Assembly: GCA_043749225.1 (NCBI GenBank)
Contig: JAYVEP010000049.1
Location: forward strand, 1 to 15,510
Reading direction: 5' to 3'
Length of the DNA stretch: 15,510 bases
Origin: JANXUC01 sp043749225
GTDB lineage: Bacteria; Acidobacteriota; Terriglobia; Terriglobales; Acidobacteriaceae
Shown: positions 15,401-15,510 of the stretch, in pieces
Numbering within the stretch: the stretch's first letter is position 1
Layout: each line of letters starts with the position of its first letter
Translations under genes and position numbers: made by a program
Notes under the pieces: generated by a model
What the model saw: only the letters and a program-made list of their open reading frames with translations
The model's database searches: none
Told to the model about the DNA's origin: nothing

Positions 15401-15510
15401 CCATCAATCAGGTAGACGTTGTCCTCTGCCCGCAGACCGTTGCTGCTGGTGGTGGAGAACCCGCCGCCAGGGTAACGAACGATCCCCGGACGCAACTGCA
15501 AAAGATTTTC
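12451..15510 (-). CDS. TonB-dependent receptor, Oar-like, 5' end cut off by the window edge
   Basis: An outer-membrane beta-barrel receptor of the large Oar-like type. The frame is open to base 15510, so 1019 residues are seen; the signal peptide, the expected carboxypeptidase-regulatory-like domain and the start of the plug are missing. Visible are plug elements (DNVYLIDGLFNSEPFSG, then LPVDAIQEFNVQ and PAEYGWKPGTIVNV) and the barrel entry GTNSFHGTGYAFGRNTPFDARN. Barrel repeats such as NYNGLQTTFTARNYHGLTAI, YTYAHALDN, DIRHRLTVSFTYLIPG and FRIEMFNVLNHPNFANPFG follow. It ends in QLGLKLSF, a proper BAM-recognised C-terminus with terminal Phe. Several paired cysteines lie in predicted loops (for example CTFITSGDC and CGANPC). 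This family often takes part in uptake of carbohydrate or other large substrates; the ligand is unknown. Energised by TonB-ExbBD, not seen here. Confidence 0.93.
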   Translation of the reverse strand, partial: ENLLQLRPGIVRYPGGGFSTTSSNGLRAEDNVYLIDGLFNSEPFSGQSIINGAGIAGDSATILPVDAIQEFNVQGNPPAEYGWKPGTIVNVGLKAGTNSFHGTGYAFGRNTPFDARNYFNTKPDQKNPRDLEQFGGSAGGAIVKDKVFYFGSYEGQRYTVGNAGKLDTYVMASMPTPPQSNCTFITSGDCVNSIVDALNDVHAAFLAGAITHDVSAASLKIGGCTMGPPISCDGTGFPTNNGANGTTINFGLPNSVKADNVVGKVDFHPNDRNTFSAVYFFGNNSGTVSDASQLQAKWLTQIHTRAQVLGGNWTRVLGSRWVNEMRVGYNRLYQPTFTNDHNRLASSYGLDTGITNPLYGGLPRINIFPLYIFPQELGGFNWPKVQGPDTRVQIIDHASYTKGTHALKFGGELHHDAFSGGAYGGARGRVKFIDSTAFALPIGSSTGLEDFFAGAPTKATQLVGDPTRNIHNWGFAAFAQDDWRVGKNVTVNLGLRYELNTLIKEEHNLLGNFDPATGLQQVGKGISGPYKSDHLNFAPRFGIAWDISGNGKTVIRAGGGLMYETLNWQSFLALNNSLGLSTIPTGAAGVGPGGTQGTGTIAVGTLNLPGSSLDWNNVSGPVFPGGPIDCGANPCSILGVVPNLKTPRVWNWNLDVQHAFNNNLSIDVAYVGNRGSKLAGIRDINQNVPANDVLGDEQSGRPFVGQFPYLSFIYQMGNFYKSNYNGLQTTFTARNYHGLTAIVGYTYAHALDNVGANWDFGAGLGLPSDNNHPEREYASSDYDIRHRLTVSFTYLIPGKKSFAQLLEGWQINSILSLYGAQPFGVMDAGTDISLTGEANDRWNFYGSPKDFKSTKVGIPFFLPGTPDPSDPNGPNDPAFAINNPTCATPAAANGLTNSMLAFGCFANGKSAMLPPVAGTFGIMGRNIFRDTGFRNVDLSIAKNWKFRERFGAQFRIEMFNVLNHPNFANPFGGQNGWAHNDPSTRSFGCSCATPDVAAANPIIGSGGSRAVQLGLKLSF

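Noticed and set aside
1..15510. CRISPR arrays, tRNA or rRNA genes, insertion sequences, integrases, att sites
   Set aside because: No repeat-spacer pattern, no cloverleaf-like sequence noticed, and no transposase or recombinase motif in any convincing frame.

Overview
The window looks like a piece of an Acidobacteriota chromosome, probably a soil or sediment Terriglobia-type organism or MAG. The case rests on a moderately GC-rich composition, a large Oar-like TonB-dependent receptor of the kind greatly expanded in Acidobacteriota, PAS-rich hybrid kinases, and a che operon with cheD and a soluble MCP-like gene. The taxonomic call is an inference from gene content; no marker gene is present.

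Layout. Bases 1-9710 are one plus-strand block of signalling genes. It opens with a possible 3' tail of an upstream gene (stop at 213) and a short leader with a tandem 15-bp repeat. Then come cheW (306-812), cheR (846-1709), cheD (1690-2196, overlapping cheR by 20 bp), cheB (2207-3268), a soluble MCP-like protein with two divergent hairpin tips (3277-5100), a cheY (5167-5529), a 1233-residue hybrid histidine kinase (5567-9268) and a stand-alone receiver (9294-9710). Gaps are mostly under 70 bp, so most of the block could be one transcription unit. Bases 9749-15510 are a minus-strand block read right to left: a TonB-dependent receptor truncated by the window edge, a secreted alpha/beta hydrolase and a DctA-type dicarboxylate symporter. 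The two blocks converge at about 9711-9748.

How the genes work together. CheW couples receptors to a CheA kinase. CheR and CheB methylate and demethylate receptors, and CheD deamidates them. The soluble MCP-like protein probably docks with this machinery. CheY at 5167 is the likely phosphorylated output. CheA is not in the window and would have to lie upstream or elsewhere. No CheZ, CheC or CheX gene is present, but the MCP-like protein carries a D-x-T-x-Q motif, between its two tips, that resembles the CheZ active-site helix. The hybrid kinase (4 PAS, HisKA, HATPase, 2 receivers, HPt) and the receiver after it form what looks like a self-contained phosphorelay appended to the che operon. The minus-strand block reads as a substrate acquisition set: outer-membrane receptor, periplasmic hydrolase, inner-membrane carboxylate importer. 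A shared substrate is only an inference from adjacency.

Most interesting points: the tandem-tip MCP-like protein with the CheZ-like motif, the missing phosphatase that it might replace, and the kinase/receiver pair attached to the operon. Nothing here is provably a new system from sequence alone.
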